A stretch of 64,000 nt of DNA. It comes from Coffea arabica. Its lineage: Eukaryota > Streptophyta > Magnoliopsida > Gentianales > Rubiaceae. Numbering within the stretch: the first letter of the stretch is position 1; each line of letters opens with the position of its first letter. Made by a program: the position numbers and the translations under genes. Of the stretch, positions 25,095 to 35,189 are shown piece after piece. The stretch lies in contig NC_092323.1 in NCBI RefSeq assembly GCF_036785885.1, positions 16,190,501-16,254,500 of the forward strand, in the 5' to 3' direction. The notes under the pieces were generated by a model that saw only the letters and a list, made by a program, of their open reading frames with translations, was not told the origin of the DNA and searched no databases.

Positions 25095-25139
25095 TCACAA
25101 AGTTGCTGCTAGCTGCATCATGTCATACCAAAAACTTAA

Positions 25140-25310
25140 GAGAAGTGGCTCTGTTTCTGAGGGACTTGGCTCAATTGAGTCTGTTTCTGAGCCACTTGAT
25201 TCTTCCTCTGTTTCTGAGGGACTTGGCTCACTTGATAAATCTGTTTCTGAGGAACTTGATTCTTCTTCTTCGTCTTCTTCTTCTTCTTCTGAGTCACTTG
25301 ATGTATAGCC
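25140..25310 (-). repeat. Acidic/serine low-complexity coding repeat in the NLR1 tail
   Basis: GAA/GAG/TCA-type triplets encode runs of Glu, Asp and Ser, with repeated PSETE-like units. Because of the upstream frameshift they are outside the NLR1 open frame. The same low complexity opens long frames on the plus strand, which are artefacts. Confidence 0.75.
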
Positions 25311-27326
25311 AAAATGTTCAATTACGATCCTTAGAACTTCGTTTCCCATATCCATCTGTTCTTGTTGAATTTGCTCCACTGAACTTTCAACAGACTCGCT
25401 ACACCGTCTCACCTCGATCATTTCAAGAGTCGGACATTCCCCTAAACAAGAAGGCACCTCTTCCAGCTTCGTACAATCATGCACAACCAATTTCTCAAGA
25501 CGGGGAAAAATAGCAGAAGATGCAATCCAGCTGCAAATGCAAGCCAGACAATTTCAAGACGCGGAGGTTGGGGAACTCCCCATCTTTCGTTTCCCATTCC
25601 TCCCCATCAAAAGAGCGATAGAGTAATTTAAGCACTTCAAGATTGGGCAATTTTCCAATTGTTGAAATTTCACTCCATGGCTGATGATTACGTAAGAGGG
25701 TCAACTGCTTCAAATTCAATGGGAATTTAAATCCATATCCAGCAAAAAATGACAGATTGAGTGATTCTAGTTGACTCAAAGACTCAAACACGAGAATCCC
25801 GTCACCAATTCTGGTAGGTTCTTCTCTTGATTCGCAGGATCTCGTACATTCTAGCTTGCGGATGCTTGGAAACTTTGTCAGCATCTTTTGCAAGCTTTGA
25901 GAGGAGGGATCAATGGCAATGTTTAAAGTGTCTAAATGATCTAAACATGGCGATACTTCAAGATTTTCAACAGGAAAAATAAAACCACAATCGTCACCTG
26001 TATGTAGATGCCTCAATGTCTTAATGTTCCAGATAGTCTTCGGTAACCAACAATCCACATCCAATCCACTAGCCACTAAAGTTTGTAACCTTGAGAGGTT
26101 GTCTATTGCAGATGGGATGGATTTCAATCTTGCAATATCAAGTCCCAAGAATCGCAAATGAACAAGCAATACTACTTCCATAGGAAAAACTGCAACAGAA
26201 TTGATGCCTCCTAAAATCAACACTCGAAGAAGTTTAGGTAACGAAGACTCCAAATCCAACACAGTAAGCTCAAAACATTGAATCAAGATCATGGTGCGTA
26301 AATTAGGAAAAGATAGCATTGCCTCCGGAGTCTTTAATTTCCTGGAATTTGTATCATAAACTCCTCGGTAGGCGTTGCTTAGGCAAGCAAGACTATAAGG
26401 ATCTTTCCCATGACGAATATTATGTATAAAGTTTTCTTCTTCCAATTTTTGCACACAAAACTCATGCACCAAATCGTGAAGTCTGCAGACTTTGGTATCG
26501 CCCGCACTTCCTTGTTCGGTAACCATAACTAAACTTCTATCAACCAGAGCCGTCAAGTAGTCGTTGGCCACATCCTCTAAGCTCTTTCCTTCAGTCTTTC
26601 GTACAAATCCTTCAGAGATCCAAAGCCAGGAAATAATGCAGACATCAGATATTTTGCCTGCTGAAAATAAACAAAAGTAAAGAAGGCATGACTTCAACTC
26701 ATCTGGTAAATGACTATAACTCAACTCAAGTGTCTTCTTGCAGTATTCATCGGCAAGGACACTACTGGAAGTTAGACTCTTCGCAACTTCTTTCCAGTAA
26801 TTTTCTGCAATATTAGCAAAAATACCAGCAACAAGGACAACCGTAAGAGGTAAGCCCCTACAAAATTTTGCTATTTGAGATCCAACTTCGATTAGTCCCG
26901 GAGGGCATCCTTCTTCACCAAATAACTTTTTCTGCAACAATTTCCAACTCTCTTCATCAGTAAGCTGCCGAAGATGGTAAGCGTTGCTATCAGGACTGAA
27001 TTGCAATTCAATTCTGCTGGTAAAAAGAATCCTGCTTTCATTAGCATCATCGGGCAATGAACTTTTCACCAAATTCCATGCCTCAATCTCCCAGACATCA
27101 TCCAAAATGATAAGATACCTATTTCTCTTCAAACGCTTGTACAGCATGTGAGCCAAATCAGCTTTATCCATCTCAAGATATCGATCAGGACTCTCAGAAC
27201 AAATACTACACAAAAGCTGAACTAATAAACTCCGTATGCTATATACTTGAGAAACATCACACCAAGCAACGATATGAAAGTGCCTCAAAATTAATGGATC
27301 ATTGTAAATTCTATTGGCCAATGTTG

Positions 27327-27348
27327 TCTTACCAAGTCCACCCATACC
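27327..27348 (-). promoter_or_regulatory. Candidate miR482/miR2118-type target site at the NLR1 P-loop
   Basis: The mRNA segment encoding GMGGLGK has the plus-strand complement TCTTACCAAGTCCACCCATA followed by CC. This closely resembles the 22-nt miR482/2118 family, which targets this motif in many plant NLRs and triggers secondary siRNAs. The corresponding sites in NLR2 and NLR3 have changes (CCAGCCAT and CCCAGGCAT). Targeting is inferred from family knowledge. Confidence 0.45.
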
Positions 27349-29034
27349 CACAATTGAAACAAAATCCAACAGCTTTGAACCCCTGGTAAGCCTATCAATA
27401 ATTGTCTTTACCTCATCATCAAGACCCACCACAACGTCATTCAACACTGGGGTGCTACGTTTTGACTCAACGTGGAAAGATTTCCGGTTAGTTCTCTGAG
27501 CTCCAGTGTCATGCCTCGTGCACTCATAGGTTTCAATCTCAGTCCTCAAAAGCTGGATATCTCTGACAACACTTTCCAAATATTCATGTTTATCACCAAT
27601 CACAATAGAGTCAATGACAAACTCTGCCCTGTAAGCAACCTCTATAACACGACTCCAAAGAGCTTGGAGTTTTCCATTCCGGTTGCGCTGGTCTACTATC
27701 TTGCCAAGAAAAGATCTTAAGAATACAAGATCATGTAGGACTGTGTGGATTTGATCATTTGGGAATGCAATTGAATCATCAGCCCCATTACAACTTTCCA
27801 GTTCAATCAGATTTTCAATGAGAAAATCCATAGAGCCCAACTCATTCGTCCTAGGAAAACCAAATGGTGATACTGATGTTACTGGATAAACCTGTGCAAC
27901 TTCTGCCCTAACAAACTTGAGCACTTTGAGCAAATGAAAAAGAGCAACATCATTTTCCTTGGCCAAGCCTTCTTTGATCAATTGATTCACAGAAAGTGAG
28001 AAAATTACGATTGCTGCATCACAGACCACAACTCCAATAAGAGTCTTCATTTCATGGCGTAGCTCTTTGAACTTCTCCGGATGCCTCAGAAGGATTGTCA
28101 AGAATCTTAGCCCATCAAGGAGTTTTTGCATGTGAAATATAATCGGAACCAGAATACTGGTACAAGATTCTAGCAACTCCGTAATATTGTGAACAAGACA
28201 ATCCACAAAGTCAACTACTAGATGCTTATTCTTCTCCAGAGCTGAAGTGTCTGATGACCTTGACAACTTTGAAGCAGTCAAGACATGGATATAAGTTTCT
28301 CGAACTTGTGGATCACTGGGAATAATCTTCTCACCTATTAGTTGAGAAATTTGAAGTTCCGTTTCATTGCGTACTTCACCTTCTCTGTCAAACCACCATA
28401 TAGAAATCAGGCGTAGTGCATTGATAGCCACCACTTCAGCGTGAATTAAGAGATCTATCAATTGCTGACCCTGAAGCATGGCAAAGCGAATGAAACTTTT
28501 CCAGAACATTAGCTTCTCTTTAAGGGTTCCGAATACGTTCCTTTCGCGGAGTTCCGCCAGATTCTTTGAAACCGAATCAATGAAATCAATAACTAGTTCT
28601 GGTTCTCTCAGCCAGTAACAGTCCAGCAGAAAGTTGATGCACAATTCCTTGATATCTGTCTCGAAAAACAACTTTATTGCTTCCCGGAATATGGTGAGCT
28701 CACTTTTGATTTGAGTCAAACCAGGTAAACGAGAATGAATCAAGTATTCGCTGCAAGCAAATACAAGATCTGGCATTCTTCTTTTAATCAGATTTTGAAT
28801 TCTGAAAGAAGCAACATCCTTCTCCTCCTCATCTCGTTCCAAACAGGTTTCATGGTTCCTCCTCCTCCTACACATTCTCAGATACAGATCAAAGGTTTGT
28901 AACAGCCTCACCTCTTTCTCTAGGTTCCAGATATCAAAACACAACTCATACTCCAGGGTCTTATTCATCCAGCCCAGATAATCTAGAGCGGAATCAAAGC
29001 AATCAGTGCTACTACTGGAGGATATCTCCATCAT

Positions 29035-29869
29035 TGTATCTTCTCTTCACTCTGAGATCAAATTTGTATCTTGAATAATAAACTCAGTTCAAGGTTTACA
29101 ACTTTCTGATTATCTGAAAATTGTCAAATTGGCTAGACTCTTTTTTTTCTTTTTCCGTTGCAATTTGCAAAGACTCTTTATCTTGTCTAGTTGTCTTGGT
29201 GGAGACTTTAGTCTACTTTCGGCCTAAACGAGTCAGCTTTTGTCTACTTTCGGCCAAAGTGCATTCGCAAATATTGGTAGAAAATGACACCAATTCGGGG
29301 CAAACCTGCATACTAAAGCGGCCGTAGTAAATGGTTGTAATACGTACTCTTCATTTTCGATATCTACACGAAATTGTAAAATAGGGAATATAATACTAAA
29401 GCAGTAAATAGTTATATTTTCACCAGAATGTAAACACAATACTCAAAACTGCTCCGTCAATATTTTCCAATACTCAAATCTGCTCATATTTTCCATCAAT
29501 GCCATCGTCAATATTTTTTCCCTTTCTTTCGATAGTGTACTTAAAAAGTGAAACAATATGAAGATAACAAGAAATGACATGCCCAAATAGTAATTGTTGC
29601 TGCAATAACAATTTGATGGTTCGTAAAATCCAAACTTAGCTAAGGTATCAGATAAATTAAGGAAGTTGATTGCGTTAAAAACTGAAGCTTGAAGAAACGT
29701 ACCTTTAAAGGTATCCTAAGATGCCACACCCTTTTAAATATAAAAGATGAATTCTAAGTTAGGACTAAATTTTACTGACTAATTTGATTTTGTAAAGAAT
29801 ATGTAAAATTGCCATTTTAAAAGTGAAGAGCAAAAAATTTCATTTGAGGAAATGTGAGGACGTTTCGAA
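29035..29869. other. 5' flank of NLR1
   Basis: The first 100-200 bp match the 5' flank of NLR3 (53241-53480), for example ATCTTGAATAATAAAC and CAACTTTCTGATTATCTGA. It likely contains the NLR1 promoter and leader. I could not place a confident TATA box. Confidence 0.4.
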
Positions 29870-31914
29870 CAATTTTTCCTTTCATAAAAATAAACATCCA
29901 TGCAAAATCTTTCCAGCAAAAATTTGACATATTTCACCTCACAAAATTATATGTCTCAAAACATCAAAAAGTGAAAGACTGGGATAAATTGTATTAAAAA
30001 AATCTCTGAGTAAGACCCAAATGCTTGGTTGAACACTCCCTTAAAATTTATATAGCAAGTACAGTAACTTCAACTCCCTTAAATTCTCAAGGATAAGAGA
30101 CGTCACAATCTTCTCAAAGTTGGCTAAACACTAAATTGATGGAATCTGATGTATATAAACGCTAACTCGGAGACTTGGATATAGAATAATTCAAACAAGT
30201 CTTGATCCTTCATTGAAAATCAAGAGGAATATAAATCAACCGCATAATCAAAGCTATGTGCTCAAAAAATATATCCTATTTCAACTGCAATTTATTAGGA
30301 TTTTTATAAAAAAAATACTTTGACAATGTGATATACGCAAGATAAAAAATAATTAAAAATGTATTAAAAGAATAATCTAGAAATTTTTCTATGAAAACTC
30401 ACAATCTGAACGGAACTTATGATTTATAGAGTCGAAATACTTACTTGTTAACAAATCCTTTTGTGGTTGCCTAACATCTATATCTTGTATTGTTTTGGAA
30501 AATCTGAATCAGAAGGAACATATTAATATAAGACCCTGGGACTTCACAACCTCAACCCAAGTCACTGAAACAATCTGAAACCAGTCTCCTTTCTAGGATA
30601 ATTTACCCCATTCACATGATCAGGCCAAGATAGAGCTTCTGGCCGCAATTGTCTCACATCTTTACTCATAATGTCATATCGTGGTAAGTTATACATTATT
30701 TTTTGAAGGGAGTTATAAATTATTTTGAATCCAATCTTTTGTTCACCGTAGTTATTAAAAGTGCTAGTAAGTTATACATTAATAAACCACTGGGATTGGT
30801 CCAGTAGCAAGGGGAGCACTCTTAGAATCTTCCTAGTTTCTAGATTCAAGATTCAAATATTGTGTTTAGCAGTTGAGATTTGGAAGAGTGTAGGAAGGAT
30901 TCAAATCTTGTGTCTGACAGTTAAGGTCAGAAAAGTGTGGGAAGGGGTGAAAGGGTTAAAATTATACATTATTTGATGCGTATATTAAACAAACTAGAAG
31001 TATTACTCGAATTTGATTCGTTTATTTGTACAAATATTCGAATTTGAGTTCAAGCCCGACTTATTGAACTAAACGAGCAGAATTTGAGCTTGAATTTGAG
31101 TTTGGAGATGATTTAATTATATTTTTAATAAATAATATATTATTTTAAAAAAAGTTTAATTGTATTTTTTGATTTTAAAAAAAGTTTAAATACTAATTTA
31201 TGTATAATTACGTTTTTAGTAAAATATAATATATAGTATTAAATGTATTTATATATTTTTTATAATTGCATATATGTTTGCGAACTAATCAGGTTCGTGT
31301 TCAACTCGATTATTAACTGAGCCTAATATCGTGTTTGAATTCGATTAATTTGTTAAACGATCTAACTTTTTTCAAACAAGAACAAGTCGAACAACATGTT
31401 CGTGAACAACTTGTTTCGTTAAAAGCTATAATCACCGATTTCCATTGTCAAATGACTTAGGATTTGTTCATGGTTGATTATTCAACTGATTATAGATTTT
31501 GATTTAAGATAATCAGTTTTTGTGATGTTTTAAGTTGCTTTTGTTTTCATATTGTAGATTTTTTAATGATAAAAATAGTTAAAATCTATAATCACCCAAA
31601 AAGGACATTTGATGATTTTGATTATTCTCTATAATCAATTTCCATAATTGATTTTGTAAAATCTAAAGCAGGCGAGAACAAGGCCTCAATATTGTCTTGC
31701 ATAATCCTAGAAATGCCTACGTATTTTCTAAATCTTGTTGTCAGTTTTTCATTTTTCATGCATTGTCTTTCCATCACGGTTAGGCAAAAAGGACCTCATT
31801 CTACTTTCTAAAAATATATATCTACTGGCCACGACATTTCAATCAAGGACCTTCAGTGAAAGAAAAATGCCATGAATTCATTGATACAAGAGAGACTGTC
31901 TTGTGACTGCTAAC
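29870..31914. repeat. Duplicated NLR-flank block B
   Basis: Collinear with block A (18700-20729). It contains a SINE-like fragment at about 30786-30965. It also contains, at about 31010-31440, a stretch rich in TTGAGTTC/CGAATTTGAG words that looks like a decayed hAT-type element. No gene was seen. Confidence 0.65.
30786..30965 (+). mobile_element. SINE-like fragment, copy 2, with internal duplication
   Basis: CCACTGGGATTGGTCCAGTAGCAAGG resembles a tRNA-like head split across two 13-bp halves. Two copies of a phrase ending GTGT(A/G)GGAAGG follow. Compare 18555-18675. Tentative. Confidence 0.45.
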
Positions 31915-33539
31915 TGACAGGTGCCGAACCTGTGCAATAATAATTACTAAAAGTCCTAATTACCACCACAAATAATTATAAAACAAATCCAAGTATTGGA
32001 GCAGGGACCCTAGGTGTGCAATGGGTTACTTGATTCACCCTGTTCCCGAAGAGTTTGCTTGATCCGATATACCAGATTAGTCTATAAGAGTATTACTTTT
32101 GTGTACAATGGCAAGTAGGGTCGATTCCACAGGGAGCGGGTAGGAAATTATTTCTTTCCAAATTAGTAGAATGGAATTGGGGGATTTTCAATGGGAGGCA
32201 AACAATTAAAATAAAAATAAGAATAAAAATAAAGCGAACTAAATTCAAAACCAACTCACAAAGCACAATTCACTAAAAATGGCAATTAATAAAATTCTAC
32301 CCAAAGATTCAACTGCTCAGGCACGGTCCAATTAAATGCTCATCGATGCAAAGGTATTTCATCCATTCATCACTAGATTGGTTATAGTTATCAATAAGCT
32401 CTGACAACCAGTTCTTCCTTACTTTTTCGACAGTCAAGGTACGACCATTAACTGCTTCCCTAACCAGATAACAACCCTAGGTATGACCATAGGAGTTTAA
32501 TTACCCAATTGCATTAAAGCTAGAAGAACCCAACCCTAACCAATAAACACGCTAAGAGGGTTTATTTAAGCTAGATCTTGCGTTTCCCCATCATAAAGCC
32601 AATTATGGTGGTTGTCACGGGATGTTAACTAAATGAACAATTACGGATTCTATTTAATTAACGTGGCAGTAGGCTATTAAATTAAATCAAATACCCGGCC
32701 GTTGATATTCAATTAATACAATACCCATGAACAATTAATTCAGGAAACGCACGAATAGCAATAAATTGGAAGAAATAATAAAGATTCGATTAGATCTCAC
32801 AGATATTATGGACCGCGCCTTTGCGTCAACCTTTGGGTAGAGGAGAAAATTAGCCGCTTCTCATCATGTCAATTCCGCGTGATTTAATTGAATTCATTCA
32901 ATTAATTGCCGAAGAGGTTGGAGGAAATAAAGTAACGCAGAGCCAAAGCCGCAAGTCAAATTATCTACTAAGAAGAGACAAAAGCTCTCACGATGAAGCT
33001 CGCGTGGTTCTGGCTTCGTGTTGAAGCCGCCGGTACAAGCCAAAAACTACGCAGAAATTATCCAGTGAAAAGTCAAAAAGGGCAAGGACGTCTAGCGCCT
33101 GGGAAAAGGAAAAACTCAAACTCCCGTAGGGAAGAAAGAAAGAAAAAGCCAACGTCTCACTAATCTTGCAGAAAGGTAAAAACTAAAGCTAAGAGTGGTG
33201 ATCCTCTGAATCTCGCTTTTTCTTCTTTGTATAGCCGTCGCCAGGAGCTCTCAGACGTCTGGCCCAATTCAAGCTAGCCTTTTGGAGTTTTAATCCCGTG
33301 CTCCTCGCGGTTCACGTGGACCGGAGTTCGGTTTTCGGTAACGTCTACCTTTTAAGGCGTGGCCACGCTCTGAAACGAAGGGTCTTCTGTAAATTTGCCT
33401 CAAGAGATCATTTTTAATGCCGACCACCTATAATTCATACAAATATGAAATATAAGTTAAACCTCAGTACTTCGCACAGTAAGTAGCCAAAATTAGGGCG
33501 AAATAACAGTGTAAAATGTGCCAAATAACCGCTCTATCA
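31915..33539 (-). mobile_element. Solo LTR, 1625 bp, perfect 5-bp TSD
   Basis: The plus strand runs TGACAGGTGCCG...CTCTATCA, bounded by the direct repeat CTAAC (31910-31914 and 33540-33544). There is no primer-binding site, polypurine tract or internal sequence, so this is a solo LTR left by recombination. It belongs to the same or a sister family as the LTR at 20730-22207. The GC-richer part (about 32810-33400) belongs to the LTR. Confidence 0.85.
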
Positions 33540-33544
33540 CTAAC

Positions 33545-34609
33545 AATTTGAATGATTTCATAATAGTTTAGCCAATGTAACCCTCTTAATTTACTGGGAC
33601 AGGTTGGCTTCATTAGTTGAAGAGATTCCCAAGTGCTATATCATTCAAGACTTGATAAAAATTAATTTTTTAGCTAATAAAAAAACAACGGTTGCATGGA
33701 TTTTTCTACAAGAAATGATTAATTAGTGAGCACAGACTGACACTCTACCATAAGACATGGAGAGGGCAAAGCAGTTTGGCCCTAAAAAGAATTAGACCTG
33801 TTGCAAAACCCTAATATAATAACATGTGCTGAATATAATTTTCCTTTTCTCACGTTAATTTCTGGATCTCAGGACTTGCTTTCTGTCAGTCTTGCCTCGA
33901 ACGGTAAAAACACATTTTTTCACACACACGCTATGAGTTGAATATTGATTTGGTTTGATAAGGTTTATGGTTTGGCGTAGCAAGAGAGGACAAGTTTTTA
34001 GGTAATCGCGTAGATTAGGCAATTCGCAGAAACTTTGACTGCCCACATGAGGCAGCTTAAGAAAAGCATATATAAATTTAAGGCATCTTAATCGAGGCGT
34101 GCATGAACCGCCCCAGGAAATCGCCTTTCCCAGCTACACAGTTTCTATGTATGATCTAATCGTAAATGCCCCCGATTGGCTGAAACTGCTGCAAATGCAA
34201 GTTCTCCTAGATTTCCAACTGTGCTGGATGATTCGTTGGAGGGTTTTGTAACTCAATTCGTGCTGGATGATTTAGATTTTCTGGATTATAGTTCTCTTGA
34301 ATTTGTAACTCAGTTCGTACTAGACGATTTCTAGCAATCTTTGTAATTAAGTTCCTTCCTTTTTTTTTTAATGAAAAAAGGAAGAAATGTAAGCCGTGTT
34401 GTACTATTTTCGATTCAACATCGAACTAGTAGCTAGGGTTTTGAGATTTGAGCTATAATCTTTTCATTATTTTTCGAAAAATACCTTCCCAGCCCGACTG
34501 AAATTGACTGTCTTAGTTTGGGTGTGGTGGATCTCTCTCGTCAAATTCATTTTATATTATACTTTTCCTGGCATAGGCTGATTTGTTACCCAAACAGCCA
34601 AAAAAAAAA
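33545..34609. other. Intergenic DNA
   Basis: The start continues block A/B homology: AGTTTAGCCAAT here corresponds to 20640-20660. I see no gene. A short poly(T) run lies near 34360 and a poly(A) run near 34600. Confidence 0.45.
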
Positions 34610-34614
34610 AAAAA

Positions 34615-34705
34615 AATGGAGCCAAGTGAGATTTTTGAAAGTTCAAAAGATCTCAGTGACACATTCCAAAACCTCAAGGGAGGTCTGTGAAATTATCTCC
34701 AGAAA
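34615..34705. mobile_element. Single-end relic of a GGGATAATTTC element
   Basis: CCTCAAGGGAGGTCTGTGAAATTATCTCC resembles the right ends of the elements at 11756 and 60860 (phrase split over more than one motif). No partner end was found. Confidence 0.45.
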
Positions 34706-34719
34706 AAATGGATAAGATT

Positions 34720-35070
34720 TGACAATCAAGTCATACGTTTTGTTTGGAAAAAGTTGTAAGTTTTGCATAATAAAATGAAATGCTTTACTTTAAAATTAGT
34801 AAATTTGCTGATGGTGTGGCAAATTTTCTAAAAAATAGTGAGATTTGTTAAAGAAGTCATACATTTTGCTTGAAAAAGTAGTAAGTTTTCAATACAAATT
34901 ATAAGTTTTGGAAAAAAAGTGATAATTTTTTTTTGTTAAAAAACTAGTAAGATTTATTATTTAAAAAGTAAGGTAGATAAGTGTGAAACCTACTCCTTCT
35001 ATACAAAAATTTACTATTAGGTGTACTAAATTTACACCGCAATTTTGTCCTTGGTAAAACCTGTAATAAC
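34720..35070. repeat. GTAAGTTTT-rich dispersed repeat, forward copy
   Basis: Repeated words such as AGTAGTAAGTTTT, GTTTTGGAAAAAAAGTG and GGTGTACTAAATTTAC occur here. They recur inverted at about 39740-40100 and direct at about 47980-48280, with a fragment at 41390-41480. Confidence 0.6.
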
Positions 35071-35189
35071 AGGTTAGAACTTATACTTAGCATCACATGC
35101 CACTCATTCGTAAGTTATAGTGATTCCTTGTCACTGCACTACTGTCCTCAAGTATAACCTCTCATTATGTCATTCTGGTTTGTAGTCAT

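Larger units (their letters stand above)
25095..29034 (-). pseudogene. NLR1: R1-type CC-NB-LRR, frameshifted near the C-terminus
   Basis: The open frame from the ATG at 29034 runs 1179 residues to a stop at 25495. The order is a long R1-type N-terminal domain (about 1-430), a coiled-coil with an EFVIDSI motif (about 440-520), NB-ARC, then leucine-rich repeats. NB-ARC motifs are P-loop GMGGLGKTT (563-571), kinase-2 LIILDDVW, SRILFTSR, CRGLPLTVV, CLLYFCLFSAGK and the MHD equivalent LHD (852-854). The family acts as intracellular immune receptors. Relative to NLR2 and NLR3, two single bases are missing near 25533-25541, a net loss of 2 nt. The frame changes and stops soon after. The conserved last 131 codons (25095-25490), with an acidic/serine tail, lie in the shifted frame. 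No intron that repairs this was found. The truncated protein keeps most LRRs and could still be expressed, so pseudogene is a cautious call. Confidence 0.85.

Noticed and set aside
25066..25513. Plus-strand frames of 80 and 146 codons opposite the NLR1 tail
   Set aside because: They arise from triplet low-complexity coding sequence read in antisense. The real coding strand is minus, as shown by similarity to NLR2 and NLR3.
25495..25560. An intron that repairs the NLR1 frame
   Set aside because: TTTGCAG resembles an acceptor, but I found no donor at a suitable distance and phase, while the 2-nt difference from NLR2 explains the shift simply.
27314..27720. Plus-strand frames inside NLR1, also seen inside NLR2 and NLR3
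   Set aside because: Antisense shadows of conserved NLR coding sequence. Their conservation follows from the sense gene.
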